Assembly (NCBI GenBank): GCA_020809705.1
Contig: CP085826.1
Location: 2,728,001-2,792,000, forward strand
Origin: Calonectria ilicicola
Taxonomy: Eukaryota; Ascomycota; Sordariomycetes; Hypocreales; Nectriaceae
Length of the DNA stretch: 64,000 nt
Direction: 5' to 3'
Shown here: one piece after another, positions 63,995 through 64,000 of the stretch
Layout of the letters: each line of letters opens with the position of its first letter
Numbering within the stretch: position 1 is the stretch's first letter
Translations under genes and position numbers: made by a program
The notes under the pieces: generated by a model
The model's database searches: none
Seen by the model: only the letters and a program-made list of their open reading frames with translations
What the model was told of the DNA's origin: nothing

Positions 63995-64000
63995 GGGGAA

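Overview
This window is a stretch of filamentous ascomycete nuclear chromosome, most likely Sordariomycetes and probably Hypocreales. The basis is short introns (about 47-110 bp) with CTAAC-type branch points, single-copy housekeeping genes typical of these fungi, and a separate mitochondrial arginine-specific carbamoyl-phosphate synthase. The species cannot be named from sequence alone. I see no rRNA, tRNA, CRISPR array, intact transposon or secondary-metabolite cluster.

Layout. 0.3-9 kb: an Mpo1-type membrane dioxygenase, a small Cys-rich orphan, dihydroorotase (ura4) and, convergent with it, the large subunit of arginine-specific carbamoyl-phosphate synthase (arg-3/CPA2). 9-14 kb: a gene-poor stretch holding one secreted protein with repeated modules and six Lys-Arg (Kex2-type) sites, the best candidate for an undescribed system. 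14-19 kb: NPL4 and SEC66, divergently transcribed, and a small conserved unknown. 19.8-33 kb: three minus-strand genes for chromosome and RNA biology (ORC3, a PWWP/LEDGF-like chromatin protein, BRR2). 33.5-41.3 kb: a coiled-coil unknown, RFC2, an unusual protein with two UBC (ubiquitin E2) folds and a 12-nt microexon, and an Asp-rich unknown. 41.3-51.9 kb: long non-coding flanks around a small Ser-rich unknown and a membrane-anchored DUF2417 alpha/beta-hydrolase-like protein that seems to lack its nucleophile. 51.9-64 kb: the LIM-RhoGAP LRG1, ERG26, an unknown 471-aa protein, a mitochondrial HMG-box protein and the proteasome beta7 subunit PRE4.

How they work together. Most genes are unrelated housekeeping loci, as is usual in fungi, but some neighbours share a theme. 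ura4 and arg-3 sit tail to tail and both have TGACTC-type (Gcn4/CPC1) sites upstream. NPL4 and SEC66 share one promoter region and both act at the ER. ORC3, RFC2 and the PWWP gene all carry ACGCGT (MCB-type) boxes about 80-125 bp upstream of their start codons, as expected for G1/S control. All exon-intron structures were derived by hand from splice signals, reading frame and remembered family patterns; none has been checked against transcripts.
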